Source of the DNA: Amorphochlora amoebiformis
Taxonomy: Eukaryota; Cercozoa; Chlorarachniophyceae
Length of the DNA stretch: 64,000 nucleotides
Reading direction: 5' to 3'
Assembly (NCBI GenBank): GCA_054601695.1
Contig: BAAHQB010000124.1
Coordinates: 310,001-374,000 of the forward strand
The position numbers and the translations under genes were made by a program. The notes below the pieces were generated by a model. That model was not told the origin of the DNA. It searched no databases and saw only the letters and a program-made list of their open reading frames with translations. Of the stretch, positions 1-63,933 are shown piece by piece. Every line of letters begins with the position of its first letter. Within the stretch, counting starts at the first letter, position 1.

Positions 1-244
1 ACATACTAATGCATTAGGTATTTGGACACTTTGGGTATATATCTATATTCACCTGGGCATAATATTATATTATATATAAATGTATATATATATACGTAAA
101 CATATATATTACATATATTTATAAATATAGTATATTAATAATATTATATATATATATATATACATGTATATTGTGTTTGTGTGTATGTGTGTGTTTGTGT
201 GCATATGTCATCCTAAATATACAACCATTCTTTTTTTATTCCAG

Positions 245-394
245 GTTAGAAAATATAGTAGAAATTCGTCTAGAATTGGTAAACAAATCTTAATCTTTCA
301 CAAGTTCACATCTCTGACTCCAACACCCTTGATTTCCGAGTTTCGTTCTCTAAAACAAATTCTAATCTCCCTCATGTCTCAAACTTCCATTTAA
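245..394 (+). CDS. Possible terminal exon, unknown protein
   Basis: A good acceptor (T-rich run ending TTATTCCAG at 244) is followed by 49 sense codons and TAA. The peptide is rich in Ser, Ile and Leu and I do not recognise it. No upstream exon is visible before the window edge. It could equally be a chance open stretch, because the next 250 bases hold nothing that continues it. Confidence 0.25.
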   Translation, partial: VRKYSRNSSRIGKQILIFHKFTSLTPTPLISEFRSLKQILISLMSQTSI

Positions 395-493
395 AACATA
401 CTCTCTATGTCTTTTTTATGGTTGGAAATAATTCTGATTTAGAACCTGCTCTAATTATACTCGTGTTTACGCAACCTTTGAATACATATATTG

Positions 494-547
<54 letters not shown>

Positions 548-606
548 GTATATACATAATATGTATATACATATATATATATATAGTATGTATACATGTA
601 GCGAGG

Positions 607-649
607 TCCTATTTGAATTAGATGTACATCTGGAAATGCTAACAGATGG

Positions 650-681
<32 letters not shown>

Positions 682-751
682 GGTATATATATTATGTCCT
701 ATTTGAATTACTTTTAGGTCTGGAAATGCAGCATGGAAAATAGTATGTATG

Positions 752-801
<50 letters not shown>

Positions 802-845
802 TATTAAAATCACTTTTAGGTCTGGAAATGCCAGCAGGGAAGATG
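607..845 (+). repeat. Three diverged copies of a ~42-base module between TA tracts
   Basis: Copies start near 607, 694 and 798. Each begins TCCTATT and carries TCTGGAAATGC near its end; copies 2 and 3 share ACTTTTAGGTCTGGAAATGC. TA tracts separate the copies. No convincing coding sense is seen. The arrangement is the same 'island plus TA tract' tandem duplication found elsewhere in the window. Confidence 0.7.
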
Positions 846-1129
846 GTCGGCCCTCAAAATCAGTCAGAGTACTCATGAGTATTAATTCTATATCGGAATA
901 TTTTATATGTATCCATGAATTAAATATATAGACATATATATATATATGTATGTATACATGCGTATATATATATATATAAATTTTTCTATATGTTTAATGT
1001 CTATTTATATGTATTTATATGTACATATTTATGAATATATTTGTACATATAAATATATATATATATATGCATATAACTTAAATATGTATATATATATATA
1101 TATATACATAAATACACAATACACAAACG

Positions 1130-1310
1130 TACATTAAGCCGCTTAAATATTAAATAGAACTGCCCAGATCTCCATCGAATTCAACCATAAGCTTCAAGAC
1201 ACAAAGCCCTCGGGTTGCTGCAAACGCTAAAAAGCTCTTGTCGGGTCATGACACAGCTGTAGACCCCATTCCTGGCCATCTCACCGGTATTTAAGAATCA
1301 AAACGTTGTA
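1130..1310. other. Non-repeat island, no supported gene
   Basis: About 180 bases of mixed composition. A 32-codon minus-strand frame exists but has no splice or neighbour support, so I see nothing I can call a gene. Confidence 0.4.
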
Positions 1311-1369
1311 TTTGGGTATGTGTGCGTGGAATATGTATATACATATATACATATGTGTGTATATATATT

Positions 1370-1400
<31 letters not shown>

Positions 1401-1567
1401 TTATATGTGTGTATATGTATATGTATGTGTAATATATTGTATGTATATGTATGTATGTATATACATACACACACACACACACATATGTATGTGTGTATGC
1501 ATATATGTATGTACACACACACACATGTATATATATGTATATATATATATATATATGGGTGTGTATA

Positions 1568-1632
<65 letters not shown>

Positions 1633-1907
1633 ATATGTGTATTATATATGTGTATATTTATATATGTATATATTACATATATACACATACATGTGCACAT
1701 ATATGTGTATGTATGTGTGTGTACGTACCACACATGCATACCAATTATGTGTGGTATATATCTATATGTGTATATATGTGCATGTATATGTATATATATA
1801 TATATATACATATATTATGTATATAAAGATTAAGAGCACTTCATTTTTACAGATAGATTAAGTTATGTATGTATATATGTGTGTGTATATGTATGTATAG
1901 ATATGTA

Positions 1908-1949
<42 letters not shown>

Positions 1950-2273
1950 GTATGTATGTATATATTATATGTATATATGTGTGTGTAATATATGTTCTGT
2001 ATGTGTGTTTTTCTACATGAGTGTACGTGTGTATGTAAAATATATGCCATATTTATATTCGTATACATATTTATATATATATATTTTGTCAATATTTATA
2101 CATAGGTATATATACATGCGTGGTGTTTGTGTTTGTATAGTTGATATGTATATCCATATATATATTTAATATGCATATATATGTAAATATACACACATTC
2201 ATACATACATATATATATATATATATAACTTCATAACCCAGCTCCCTCAATCTCGTCCAAGAATAGGAACTCA

Positions 2274-2740
2274 ATGTCGAGTGAGAAATCAACATCACAT
2301 CATAACCTTAGGAGACCAAAGCAAACTAGAAAGGTAGGCTTAGGCTTAGACTCAGGCTTAGGCTTAGGCTTAGGATTAGGCTTAGAATTAGGCTTAAGCT
2401 TAGGATTAGGCTTAGACTTAGGCTTAGGCTTACGATTAGTTAAGCTTAAGCTTAGGGTTTGGGTTAGGCTTAGGGTTTGGGTTAAGGCTTAGCTAAGGCT
2501 TAGAGCTAAACCTTAGGCTAGGCTTGTATACATTTATACCTGTGTATATACATGTGTATATATATATATATATATATAATATACAATATATGTATATATA
2601 TATATATATTGTATATTACAGAAATACATTTTTATACAGATAAGTAGTGCACTGATAGAGGTGGGGTATACAGCTGGACAAGTGTTAAAAGGAATCTCAT
2701 TTGGACTGCTATCTGCACAATTTCTCCTCATCGGGTAATG

Positions 2741-2773
<33 letters not shown>

Positions 2774-2853
2774 GTATATATATGTTCATATAAATATAAT
2801 ACTTTAACTTATATATGTATATATGTATATTTGTATTTAAATATATATGCATG

Positions 2854-2913
<60 letters not shown>

Positions 2914-3050
2914 TAACATGTGTATATATATATATAATAACATGTATGTATATATATATTCACGAGTGCATATATAATATATATATATATATATATAGTT
3001 GCATTTATTTATATATTATATTATATATATATATATATATATATTATATA

Positions 3051-3086
<36 letters not shown>

Positions 3087-3251
3087 TATATATATGTATG
3101 TATATGTATATAATATATATATATACATACATATACATATATGTATATATGTACATACACAAATATATATAAATACATCTGGTGTTTGCGTGAATTGAAA
3201 TGTACAAATATATTGTATACTACATGATAATATACACATACATATATATAT

Positions 3252-3292
<41 letters not shown>

Positions 3293-3395
3293 AATACTAC
3301 ATATATATATAATATATATATAATATATATGTATGTATGTAAATTTGTACGAGTCGATACGAACAATGGACAAAACATCATCAAATTTTCACATA

Positions 3396-3490
<95 letters not shown>

Positions 3491-3692
3491 GTGTACATAT
3501 GTGTGTATATTTATGTGCATGTGCATATCAATAAATACATCAATATATCAATGCATACATATATGATATATACACATATTGAATAGGTGGGTGTTAGTGG
3601 CATCTTCGTCTCTTATGCCAATTTTGATCCGTAAAACGATTTTATCGGCCCATTTTCACTTGCGCGAAGGCCTTAGTGACCTGGTCTTCTAG
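2274..3692 (+). CDS. Small hydrophobic protein, three-exon gene
   Basis: Proposed exons 2274-2333, 2622-2734 and 3587-3692 join in phase (0, then 2) to give about 92 residues ending at TAG. Exon 1 starts MSSEKS and is polar and basic ([12 protein letters not shown]). It stops at AAG|GTAGGC, and intron 1 opens directly into a TTAGGC array. Exon 2 follows acceptor TATTACAG and encodes a hydrophobic Gly-rich stretch ([20 protein letters not shown]), ending GG|GTAATG. Exon 3 follows TTGAATAG and encodes a second hydrophobic stretch. Two membrane segments after a basic N-terminus are likely. The spaced GY..G..LK pattern is faintly like FUN14-type membrane proteins, but that is a guess. No start other than the ATG at 2274 is seen. 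Confidence 0.55.
2334..2525 (+). repeat. Degenerate TTAGGC/TTAGGG array in intron 1
   Basis: About 190 bases of TTAGGC units drifting to TTAGAC, TTAAGC and TTAGGGTTTGGG. It starts at the donor of the small-protein gene's exon 1, so the GTAGGC donor is part of the repeat. TTAGG is on the sense strand of the host gene. Confidence 0.9.
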
Positions 3693-3996
3693 ACTTCTCT
3701 TTCATGTTATCATATTAGATATTTATAAATATATGTATGTATATATATGTGTATATATAGTATAATATGTAATATATATATATATACATATATATATATA
3801 CATATAATGTAATATATGTCACGATGCAACCAAGAGAAATGAGCGACAACTCATCCCATTTCAAACATTAGTTTCGCAAAGAAATCGATCCTTGTCAGCG
3901 TAGTCAGTAAATTCCTCTCTCTGCCTCGCGATTCATACCACAACGATCTGATCAAAGATTAGGATACGTTATCTATCCATGTATGTATATACATGC

Positions 3997-4045
<49 letters not shown>

Positions 4046-4216
4046 GTGAGCTTATGCACCAGTGATGAGGAGCTAATTGGTCATACAAGCTCAAGCCTAT
4101 CTGTGGAGTATGACCCAACCCCAACGCCCGTATCTTCGCATGTTCACTGGAGGCTTAAGATTCTCGAATTCCTTACTGCTCTCGCTGGTGTGGCGTCTTA
4201 TTCTGTTTGGTTTTAG
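4046..4216 (+). CDS. Terminal exon of an unidentified membrane-tail protein
   Basis: After a TA tract ending ATATCAG, 56 sense codons run to TAG at 4214-4216. The first part is acidic and Ser/Thr/Pro-rich; the end is hydrophobic (ILEFLTALAGVASYSV) and looks like a C-terminal membrane anchor. Upstream exons were not found. The island at 3820-3970 has open stretches but none with a junction in the right phase. It is probably separate from the gene ending at 3692. Confidence 0.45.
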   Translation: MSLCTSDEELIGHTSSSLSVEYDPTPTPVSSHVHWRLKILEFLTALAGVASYSVWF

Positions 4217-4399
4217 TATGGTTTCTTATTTTGTTTGGAGTGTTTTTGTGGTGTATAATGGTTAATGTGTTGTAAAGAAAGATGTATGTGTATATATGTT
4301 TTTGAAAATATATATATATATATATGTATGTATGTATATATATATATGTATGTATATAGAATGTATGTGTATATATTGTTATTGTATGTATGTATATGA

Positions 4400-4461
<62 letters not shown>

Positions 4462-4647
4462 ACATATATATATATGTTTATAGATGTATTTATGCATGTA
4501 TAAATGCTAAAAGTGTGTGAAATGTATGGATATACAAATATATGTACACAAATACAAATATATATATATATACACAGTTATATCTTTATGTATAAATATA
4601 TATACATACATAATATATATAGATATATGTATATATATATGCATATA

Positions 4648-4680
<33 letters not shown>

Positions 4681-4728
4681 GTGTGTGTATTGAATGTTGA
4701 GCTTCCGTTGCGTATATTGTGATAAATA

Positions 4729-4786
<58 letters not shown>

Positions 4787-4872
4787 ACATATTTAGATAT
4801 ATATGTGGTGTGCGTGTGTATTGCGCGTATGTATATGTATATATGTATATATACATATATATATACGTATAT

Positions 4873-4905
<33 letters not shown>

Positions 4906-5018
4906 AATATATATATGTGTGTGTAAATGAGTCTATATTCAATATATATGCCTGTCTGCATGTATGTATTCTATGTAAATATATATATATATACACGTAC
5001 ATATATATATATATACAC

Positions 5019-5060
<42 letters not shown>

Positions 5061-5061
5061 C

Positions 5062-5092
<31 letters not shown>

Positions 5093-5110
5093 ATATATAT
5101 GTGTGTGTAT

Positions 5111-5492
5111 TGTAGTGCAACGATATGGTAGAAAACTACTCCTGAGATAGATTGTAGTGAACTTAATTTAGAACGAATGATGAAGGGAAATTCTCAAGGA
5201 GTTCATTCTGGAGATTTCTAGGAACGTTACAACTTCTCGAACACACTCGAATCTTCGGGTAAGTTCCGGAAGCGTGACATGACGTGACGTCACGTCCTGT
5301 CACCTAATATTTGAAAAATACTGTTACTGCCGGGTATTACGGGTACCATCGGACCAGACGATCTCCAAGAATCTCCGGAATCTCCAGCGATCTCCAGCTA
5401 GCTAATTGCACGTAATACGATATCACAACACGCTATCGATATCTACTCTTCGAACTGCGTCTCCTCAAGCTATTTAAATTGTTGCTTTCACA
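5111..5492 (+). mobile_element. Solo-LTR-like element A
   Basis: A 382-base TA-free island bounded by TGTAGTG and TTTCACA, with no coding sense. It contains a perfect 16-base palindrome (GACGTGACGTCACGTC, 5281-5296) and a cluster of GATCTCCAG-like words at 5360-5400. The same word cluster occurs, with drift, at 35165-35205 (plus) and 16755-16780 (minus), and a related palindrome occurs at 19914-19929. These islands look like members of one non-coding family. Target-site duplications cannot be judged because the flanks are TA repeats. Confidence 0.5.
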
Positions 5493-5502
5493 ATATATAT
5501 AC

Positions 5503-5540
<38 letters not shown>

Positions 5541-5649
5541 TATAACGTGTATATGTATGTATATTTGATACATTTGAATCTATTTGCATACATGTGGATA
5601 TGTGCATTTAATAAACATTCACGCAATATATCGATACAATACCTAAAAA

Positions 5650-5999
5650 ATGCAAAATACAACATTAGTTGCAAGTATCACGGGCGCAAGCATCATTGAT
5701 ATCGTCTACCTGCCCACATCTTCAAGCCATGAGGTGCAAATAAGAAAAACATTTGAGTGTTCTATATTTCCTATTAGTTTGCATTAGAAAAGTGTAAACA
5801 ATATGAGAGTACTTTTTATGCAGATAAGTATATATATGTATATATATATATATATATATATTATATATTATATATGTATGTATGTATGTATATTTGTATA
5901 TGAACCTACCATACAAAGGTTAGGTTAGGTTTAGCGGTACCCTTGAGGCTGTACGCGTGCATACAAATAGAAACATATAGATGCATAATATAATATACA

Positions 6000-6040
<41 letters not shown>

Positions 6041-6489
6041 CTGTATAATGTATCATGTATGTGTATTGTAATATATATACATATATATTTATATGTATGT
6101 ATAGATATATATTATGTATACGATGTACTATGTGTTTATTATAAATGTATATATTATGTACATGTGTGCATAGCATACATGTTTATATCCAATATGTGTA
6201 CGTATATGCATATCTAACACATATTTAATATGTATAAGATACACATGAAATAATCTTACCAAAAAACAAACAAAAACAGTCAAATTCGCCCTCTGATCTC
6301 CTCGACTCCTTATCTCACTCGAACACCATCGCCGCGATTGCTTCCATAGTGATTATATTCTGGATGGCTACAACGGCCTTGTTTCGTGATGTACATCAAA
6401 GCGAACCCCATCAAAGCGAACCCGAAGACCTTCTTCCACCGCAGCCAGTGCAAGCCACCGGACCCAGAGGAAGAACAGGGAGTGACTAG
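5650..6489 (+). CDS. Single-pass membrane protein, terminal exon plus possible first exon
   Basis: The 3' exon (6280-6489) is well supported: acceptor AAACAAAAACAG, 69 sense codons, TAG. It holds one clear transmembrane segment (TIAAIASIVIIFWMATTALF) followed by a short acidic/Pro tail with a tandem HQSEP repeat. Its lack of an ATG hides it from a start-to-stop scan. A possible first exon at 5650-5733 (MQNTTLVASITGAS..., 28 codons, donor GAG|GTGCAA) is in phase 0 with it, giving about 97 residues. That exon is less certain. The gene converges on the minus-strand gene ending at 6809. Confidence 0.45.
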
Positions 6490-6808
6490 AGGCCCTCAGA
6501 CTGAGTTCAAGTTACTGACCATTACGTGACTATACCAATGTGTTCTATCTAGTCTATCATATAACTTGATAACTAGTATAATTATAAAGTTCAAATAATC
6601 AGAGATAGTGCGAATGTATCATCAGGTTAAATTTGAGCTCAGTCTAGCAGTGAATTATCGAGTCTACAAACTAGACAAAGATTACGGTTCTTTAATGATA
6701 CTTCATTTTAAGTCGTAATCATGATTCTACTTCGTATCAGCGGAATTATGTGACGTGAACAGGGAGAATTCAGTGACGTGAAATTATTCTATTTGCTATG
6801 CTAGTAAT

Positions 6809-12853
<6,045 letters not shown>

Positions 12854-12873
12854 CTAAACAATATATATATATA

Positions 12874-12935
<62 letters not shown>

Positions 12936-12994
12936 TAATCAATATCGTCAAGACGTCTCATTATCGGCCCCTCTGTATGTACTTGAGAAAGAAG

Positions 12995-13390
12995 ATGGAG
13001 TGAAGAAGAGAGAAATCTATCCTGGGAGAAAAAGATATGAAGAGAGAGAAATAGAGAGAGAAATAAACAGAGAGAGGGACAGAAAGAGAGAAAGAGGGAG
13101 GGAAAGAGGAGGGAAGAGAGAGATGAAAATGGAGAGCGGAGAGCGGGTGGAGACAGTGGTCCTTCCTCTACACCTCCTCTGATCTCACTCTTTACCCTCA
13201 CTCTGTTCCTGTTTTTCTCGTGTTCCCTCTCGGCCTTGTTTTCTTCCTATTTCTCTTTCTCCCTCTCCTCTCTTCCTGTCTCCTATACTCTATCTTCCAT
13301 CTCTCCCTCTCACAGAGTTAGGATCGGCCGATATTCTTCGACTCTTTTCATCAATTTTTTTTTCCTCGATTCTATTTTCTGAATTTCTTT
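12995..13390. repeat. Purine-to-pyrimidine switch region
   Basis: On the plus strand 12995-13150 is GA-rich and 13160-13390 is CT-rich, changing near 13155. It lies between the minus-strand gene ending 13391 and the one beginning near 12.9 kb, and may be promoter or 5' leader sequence. I see no protein supported here. The plus-strand acceptor-like TTCTTTTCAG at 13394 leads only to short frames. Confidence 0.6.
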
Positions 13391-13509
13391 TCAGACGTTC
13401 CAGAAAACATTCCGAAAAATTGCGCTAACCTCTTGATGTAAGGCCAGGGTAAGCATGGAGATCAATAACGTGCGGGTTAGACACGAAGCACGGACCTGGT
13501 TATGATATA

Positions 13510-13558
<49 letters not shown>

Positions 13559-14020
13559 AAGAGAGAAAGAGAGAGTGCGAGAGAGACAATGAACGAGAGA
13601 GAGAGACAGAGAAGAAGAAGGAAAGAGAGTAAATAGAGAGGAGAGAGAAGAGAAAAAATAAGACGAGAGAAACATGAGAAAGAGAGAGAGAGAGCGAGAT
13701 GGGAGAAATAGAGATAGAGAGAGAGTGCAGACGGATTAGAGAGAATGAGAAAGACATGGAGAAGGGAAGGATAAGATTGAGATAATCAAGGAAGTACACG
13801 CCCCCCACACAGACCTTGGCAACAGACACATTGACAGATCCAGCAAGTACCTTAGTTTTGATTATGGTTACGGTTGGCGTTGGAATTAGCATTAGAAGTT
13901 AGGGTTGGTATTAGTATTAGGATTAGAGGTTAAAACTGGAGTGCGAGTTAGGTTCAGGAAATAAGGGTTAGGTGTGTTTACGTGTACATTTATACACGTA
14001 TATGCATATAAATATATATG

Positions 14021-14113
<93 letters not shown>

Positions 14114-14189
14114 TTGTGTGCACAGATACGTGCATATACACACTCATTAATATACCCATATATATACATATATATATATATATATATTT

Positions 14190-14225
<36 letters not shown>

Positions 14226-14518
14226 AATATTATATTATTTACATATTATAGAAAAGAGTAAAGGCTAAGCCAATAGACCTATGATTGACATTAGGATTAG
14301 TTTTATCAGCCATACGATTATTTAGTAATTACTCCATTGCTGACTGCGGGAAACGCGCTGGCGTCTAGGGTTAGGGTTTGGGTTAGTGGGACATAGGCGG
14401 GACGCTGGAGGGATTAGGGTTAGGGAGGAGGGTTAGATTTTGAGCCTACGAATTTCGGAGACGAGGAGAGAGATGGCGCGGCGAGGCGCTTTTTTTCGTC
14501 GGGGGGTGCCAAGGTCAT
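13391..14518 (-). CDS. Tentative three-exon small protein
   Basis: Exons 14450-14518 (ATG, Pro/Ser/Lys-rich, donor TTC|GTAGGC), 13815-13850 and 13391-13495 join in phase 0 to about 69 residues ending in TGA. The last exon has a hydrophobic stretch ([13 protein letters not shown]). An island at 14849-14899 has an acceptor, a GAC|GTAATA donor and 51 open bases, and could be an upstream exon. Each island is also open on the plus strand, so the model is weak. Intron 1 carries TTAGGG-type repeats. Confidence 0.3.
13553..13770 (+). repeat. GA-rich tract
   Basis: About 215 bases of GAGA/GAAA purine sequence in an intron of the tentative minus-strand gene; pyrimidine-rich on its sense strand. Minus-strand frames through it are Ser/Leu/Phe low complexity. 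Confidence 0.8.
13880..14440 (+). repeat. Two TTAGGG-type arrays
   Basis: Degenerate arrays at about 13880-13970 (TTAGAAGTTAGGGTT, TTAGTATTAGGATTAG) and 14365-14437 (TTAGGGTTAGGGTTTGGG), separated by a long TA tract. Both lie in intron 1 of the tentative 13.4-14.5 kb gene. Confidence 0.85.
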
Positions 14519-14789
14519 GGCTGATATATTGATTTGGATTTGTGAAAGTGGATTTGTGAATGCAACTATACGCATTTGTGTGTGTGTTTGTGGGAGATAC
14601 ATGTGGTTAGGTAGTTTATGTTCATGTATATATAAACATGTTACATTTGTATGTATGAGTACGCACACACATCTATATATATATATCTATATCTATATAT
14701 ATATATATATATATCCATATACACATGTACTTCGTATACATTTATAAATTTTATTTATATCTATAATGTATTATGTATAATATACAATG

Positions 14790-14842
<53 letters not shown>

Positions 14843-14943
14843 TATTACGTCGTCTTGAACTCCTGCAGATTGATGTCCACGTGACTTCCGCATTTGCGTC
14901 TAAATATTTATATTATAATTACACATACATAAACACACACACA

Positions 14944-14992
<49 letters not shown>

Positions 14993-15100
14993 ATAAACAC
15001 ATGTATATATTTATATGCATATACATATATATTTATAACTAAACTTTTTATTATAATTACATACACACACATATACACAAATATATATGTATATGTATGT

Positions 15101-15147
<47 letters not shown>

Positions 15148-15150
15148 ATG

Positions 15151-15183
<33 letters not shown>

Positions 15184-15282
15184 ATGGTGTGTACTTGTGT
15201 GCTATGTTACGCACACACACACATATGTATATATATATATATATTATATATACATATGTATCTGTATTCATACTTGTGGATA

Positions 15283-15357
<75 letters not shown>

Positions 15358-15464
15358 GTCAAGCACACACACACACATGCAAATATAGGTATGTGTGTGT
15401 GCATATATATATATATATATATGTATATAAAAATATTATATATAATATATATACATATATATAT

Positions 15465-15505
<41 letters not shown>

Positions 15506-15551
15506 CATATGCAAATATATTTTACGTTTAGGAATAAACAAATAAATACAT

Positions 15552-15591
<40 letters not shown>

Positions 15592-15637
15592 TATGAAAAT
15601 ATACAGTATATATATATGTATATACATACATATATAT

Positions 15638-15668
<31 letters not shown>

Positions 15669-15670
15669 TA

Positions 15671-15755
<85 letters not shown>

Positions 15756-15757
15756 TA

Positions 15758-21619
<5,862 letters not shown>

Positions 21620-21667
21620 GTTTTCGCGCGTTTGAGATCATGCACACACACAAACACACACGTGAAC

Positions 21668-21759
<92 letters not shown>

Positions 21760-21760
21760 G
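21668..21760 (+). repeat. (GA)n tract
   Basis: About 90 bases of almost pure GA, pyrimidine-rich on the sense strand. It lies just upstream of the ATG at 21619, or in an intron if the PX gene continues leftwards. Confidence 0.95.
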
Positions 21761-21848
21761 AGCGCGAGCGAGAGCACACACAAGCGTACGATCACGCGAG
21801 CAAAAATATATATATATAAATATATATATATACACACACATACATATA

Positions 21849-21900
<52 letters not shown>

Positions 21901-21933
21901 CGTATGTATGTATATGTAGATATATATATATAC

Positions 21934-22028
<95 letters not shown>

Positions 22029-22131
22029 GGATATACGTACAAACTTACATGAATCCGTGCATATAGGCATATAATTATATATATTTCGGTACACTCATAT
22101 GTATTGTTTGTGTATGTATATCAATATGTAT

Positions 22132-22179
<48 letters not shown>

Positions 22180-22255
22180 ATATATATTATATTTATATAC
22201 TCATAGATATGTGCATATTATACATATATATATATATGTATAAATGTATTTATTT

Positions 22256-22307
<52 letters not shown>

Positions 22308-22339
22308 CATAAATATATATGCATTCATCCAAGTATATA

Positions 22340-22370
22340 AGATCTTACTTACCGTTCTCAAGGTTGTACA
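22340..22370 (-). pseudogene. Echo of PX-gene exon 51
   Basis: Minus-strand ACAACCTTGAGAACG|GTAAGTAAG resembles the end of exon 51 (CAACCTTAAGAGCG|GTATGG). The donor is excellent but no acceptor precedes it, only TA repeat. Confidence 0.5.
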
Positions 22371-22394
22371 CCAGTATATGTGTGTATATATTTT

Positions 22395-22429
<35 letters not shown>

Positions 22430-22462
22430 TATATGTATATATGTATATACATACATCCATAC

Positions 22463-51515
<29,053 letters not shown>

Positions 51516-53598
51516 ACCGGAAACTCAATTGATTCGATTCGAAAAATGGAGCGCGAATGGCCCGCGAAGGAACCAAAAAAGCATTTTCGCTCATATGTAG
51601 GTATTAACAATAATAAAGGATAGCCCAGGATGATGAACTCAACGATCCCTAAAGCCTATTATCACACTCCAGGACGCGAAGAAATCGCTTCTGCATCAAT
51701 CGTAACACAGAAGCCCGATACCTCTCACAGGTGTACACACGCTGAAGCGAAACCAGCCGCCAGTTGGATATGGCATTGACATCAAGCTGGTGCTTGGTAT
51801 TGCTCGATTGGGAAAAAGGTGATTTATAAGGCTCTCAGGGATTGTAATCGCTAAGCATCGGATATTTACAATTCACTGTACACAACCCACTCAGTGCATA
51901 TATACACGTCCGTACACAGACTGCCATATGTTATTAACATTTACGAAAATATGTTTACATCCATAGGCACCGGCAATGCTCCCCACGGCTCGCTACTTCG
52001 TAAACCTGTGAGCTTTATGACACCAGATACCCTCTTTAAGCCGAAGAGCATGTTTATACGGCCCATGTTTTTCACGAGTCGTCAACCATACATATTTACA
52101 CGGCCGGTGTGAGAATTAAGCTTCCCTTAGAGATCATAAACCAGATGAGTATATTTTACCCGGGCTGTTTAAAATCCTTCCTGCTTCCCCCCAAAATGTC
52201 CATGTATATATTTACAGTGTTTTACACCTCCTGCCTGTATTCACGCCCTCACCACCCGCAAACACCAATGTACCTCTCATATATACACGGCTGGTATTGG
52301 TTTGTCGGCTGCTATTGGTTTGTATGTCTAACGAATCCAACATCAACTTGCGTTACAGACAGTCGTTGAGCCGAAGTCGTCGAAGTCTCGAGGCAAGTAG
52401 ACTTCCCCTCGTGGAACGTTCAGGATGCATATTCGAAGGCTTTTAATTTGCACTTGGTGAGCAGGTGTGATAACGACGATTCTTGATCTGATAGTATAAT
52501 ATGTATTAATATCCTACGCATACCACTTCCTATAGTATCTTTAACTTTAACACTTTTAACTTAATCTCTCACAATTTGAGCTGTTATTGTCTTGATAGAT
52601 GACTGAGATCAATTTTAAAACACAAACTCTCTCCAGAAGCACCCGTGATCCTTTTATCCTTTATCAAGCCGCTAATACTATTACCAATAAAATTGGACTT
52701 AGACAGTTAGACCGAAAGAAAACCGAAACATGCACGGCTGGTTACCCTGCTAGCAGTGACATAGCTCTCAACGCACTCGAATCAAGCTGTAGCCCTGCCG
52801 CTGCTGGCCCCTCCCACTCCGCCTCCCCCCTTGGCTCCCCTCCACATCCCCCCTAATCGGAATGCTCATAAGGTACAATGGACGAAATTCAGTGGGGACC
52901 GAAGGCAAGAGGACGTGCCGGCACGCACTAACCGCGTTGCAGGAGATGGCAGCCAAGATCGTTAGGGTCATGGCTCACAGCTCGCTAGTGCTCAATCCTG
53001 AGGTTTGGATTTTCAATTGGGTTTTGGGTTCCTCTTGTGAATTCTAGAGCGGTGCAATAGAGGGGTGCGGTTGTAGCTTCCTTTTTTGGTTGGGGTGTGA
53101 ATAAGTTTTTGGGGATAGTGAGAAGATATAGGGCAGCGGCGATGGGCGAGAGGGGTTGGGGGTTATCTTATGTTTTCCGATTTCATTGGAAATCTTTGGA
53201 TGTCTAACCCTCTCTGTAACTCACCCTTTTGTTCGCAATGCCATTTTCTATGTCTCACTCTTTGCAAAAAAGTGAGTTTGGTAGAAAAGGGGCATACGAG
53301 GTCTGGCTTGTATGGCATTATCACTTCTTCTCAAATTCCACCTAGATACATTGAGTTCATAACATCTTTCTTCTCTTCCTTTTGGGCGAGAGCACATGAT
53401 ATGGAGAGATACAAATTTAATACTCAACTCTAATCAATCCTCCTCTCAGAGTGGTGTTTGTTAAATTTCGACTTTGTAAGTCGTATCTCACTCTGTAGCT
53501 TCCTACTCGAATTGATAAATCCTCACTTTTTCTTCTTGCTATATGTCTCTTTCTCGGGCTGGGGTTTCTCTCGGGGGATATACACTTAGGAGAAGGAG
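51516..53598. other. Divergent intergenic region, almost free of TA tracts
   Basis: About 2.1 kb between the ATG of the PX gene (minus) and the first confident exon of the BLUF-like gene (plus), in the only stretch of roughly 3 kb without TA microsatellites. It probably holds both promoters. Two adjacent plus-strand frames, 52599-52856 (85 codons) and 52862-53047 (61 codons), have ordinary composition but no recognised domain and no clear splice link. They could be a small gene or 5' exons of the BLUF-like gene. A CT-rich stretch ending CCTCCTCTCAG at 53450 and a GTAAGT at 53478 suggest a further 5' exon. Confidence 0.45.
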
Positions 53599-56349
<2,751 letters not shown>

Positions 56350-56370
56350 TATTCCTGATATATATACATA

Positions 56371-56477
<107 letters not shown>

Positions 56478-56616
56478 GTATATTATATATGTACATTTGT
56501 GTGTGTTAGCGTGTGCATACATAGATGTATATATATTATATATTATACATATTATACATGTACGTGTGCATGTTAACGTGTGCATACATAGACGTACATA
56601 TAATATATACATATAC

Positions 56617-56654
<38 letters not shown>

Positions 56655-56723
56655 TTATACATATATATATATATATATATATGTCTATATATATATATGT
56701 ATGTATAATACATATATAATCAG

Positions 56724-56792
56724 AAATTCCAATGTAACTATCGCCTCGACGCCGCCACATGCATCCTTAGTGGATGCCATAGAAGCAAAGAG
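56724..56792 (+). CDS. Possible exon, gene assignment unclear
   Basis: Acceptor AATCAG, 69 open bases ([22 protein letters not shown] in the phase-2 frame), donor AGAG|GTCATA. It might start the downstream B55 gene (an in-frame ATG lies at 56701), but its exit phase does not match the first AG of the next exon. It would match only an AG further into the GAGAG run at 57367. The minus strand is also open here. Confidence 0.3.
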
Positions 56793-56793
56793 G

Positions 56794-56951
<158 letters not shown>

Positions 56952-57007
56952 ATAGGTGTGTGTGTGTGTATACATATGTATATGCACATATTTGTTGTGA
57001 ATATATG

Positions 57008-57100
<93 letters not shown>

Positions 57101-57102
57101 TT

Positions 57103-57208
<106 letters not shown>

Positions 57209-57299
57209 TATACATATATCTACAATTAGATACATATGTATGAAACGTGTACACCTTTGTCCATAATAGTGAAGAAGTTATACATACAGATATGTGTAG

Positions 57300-63933
<6,634 letters not shown>

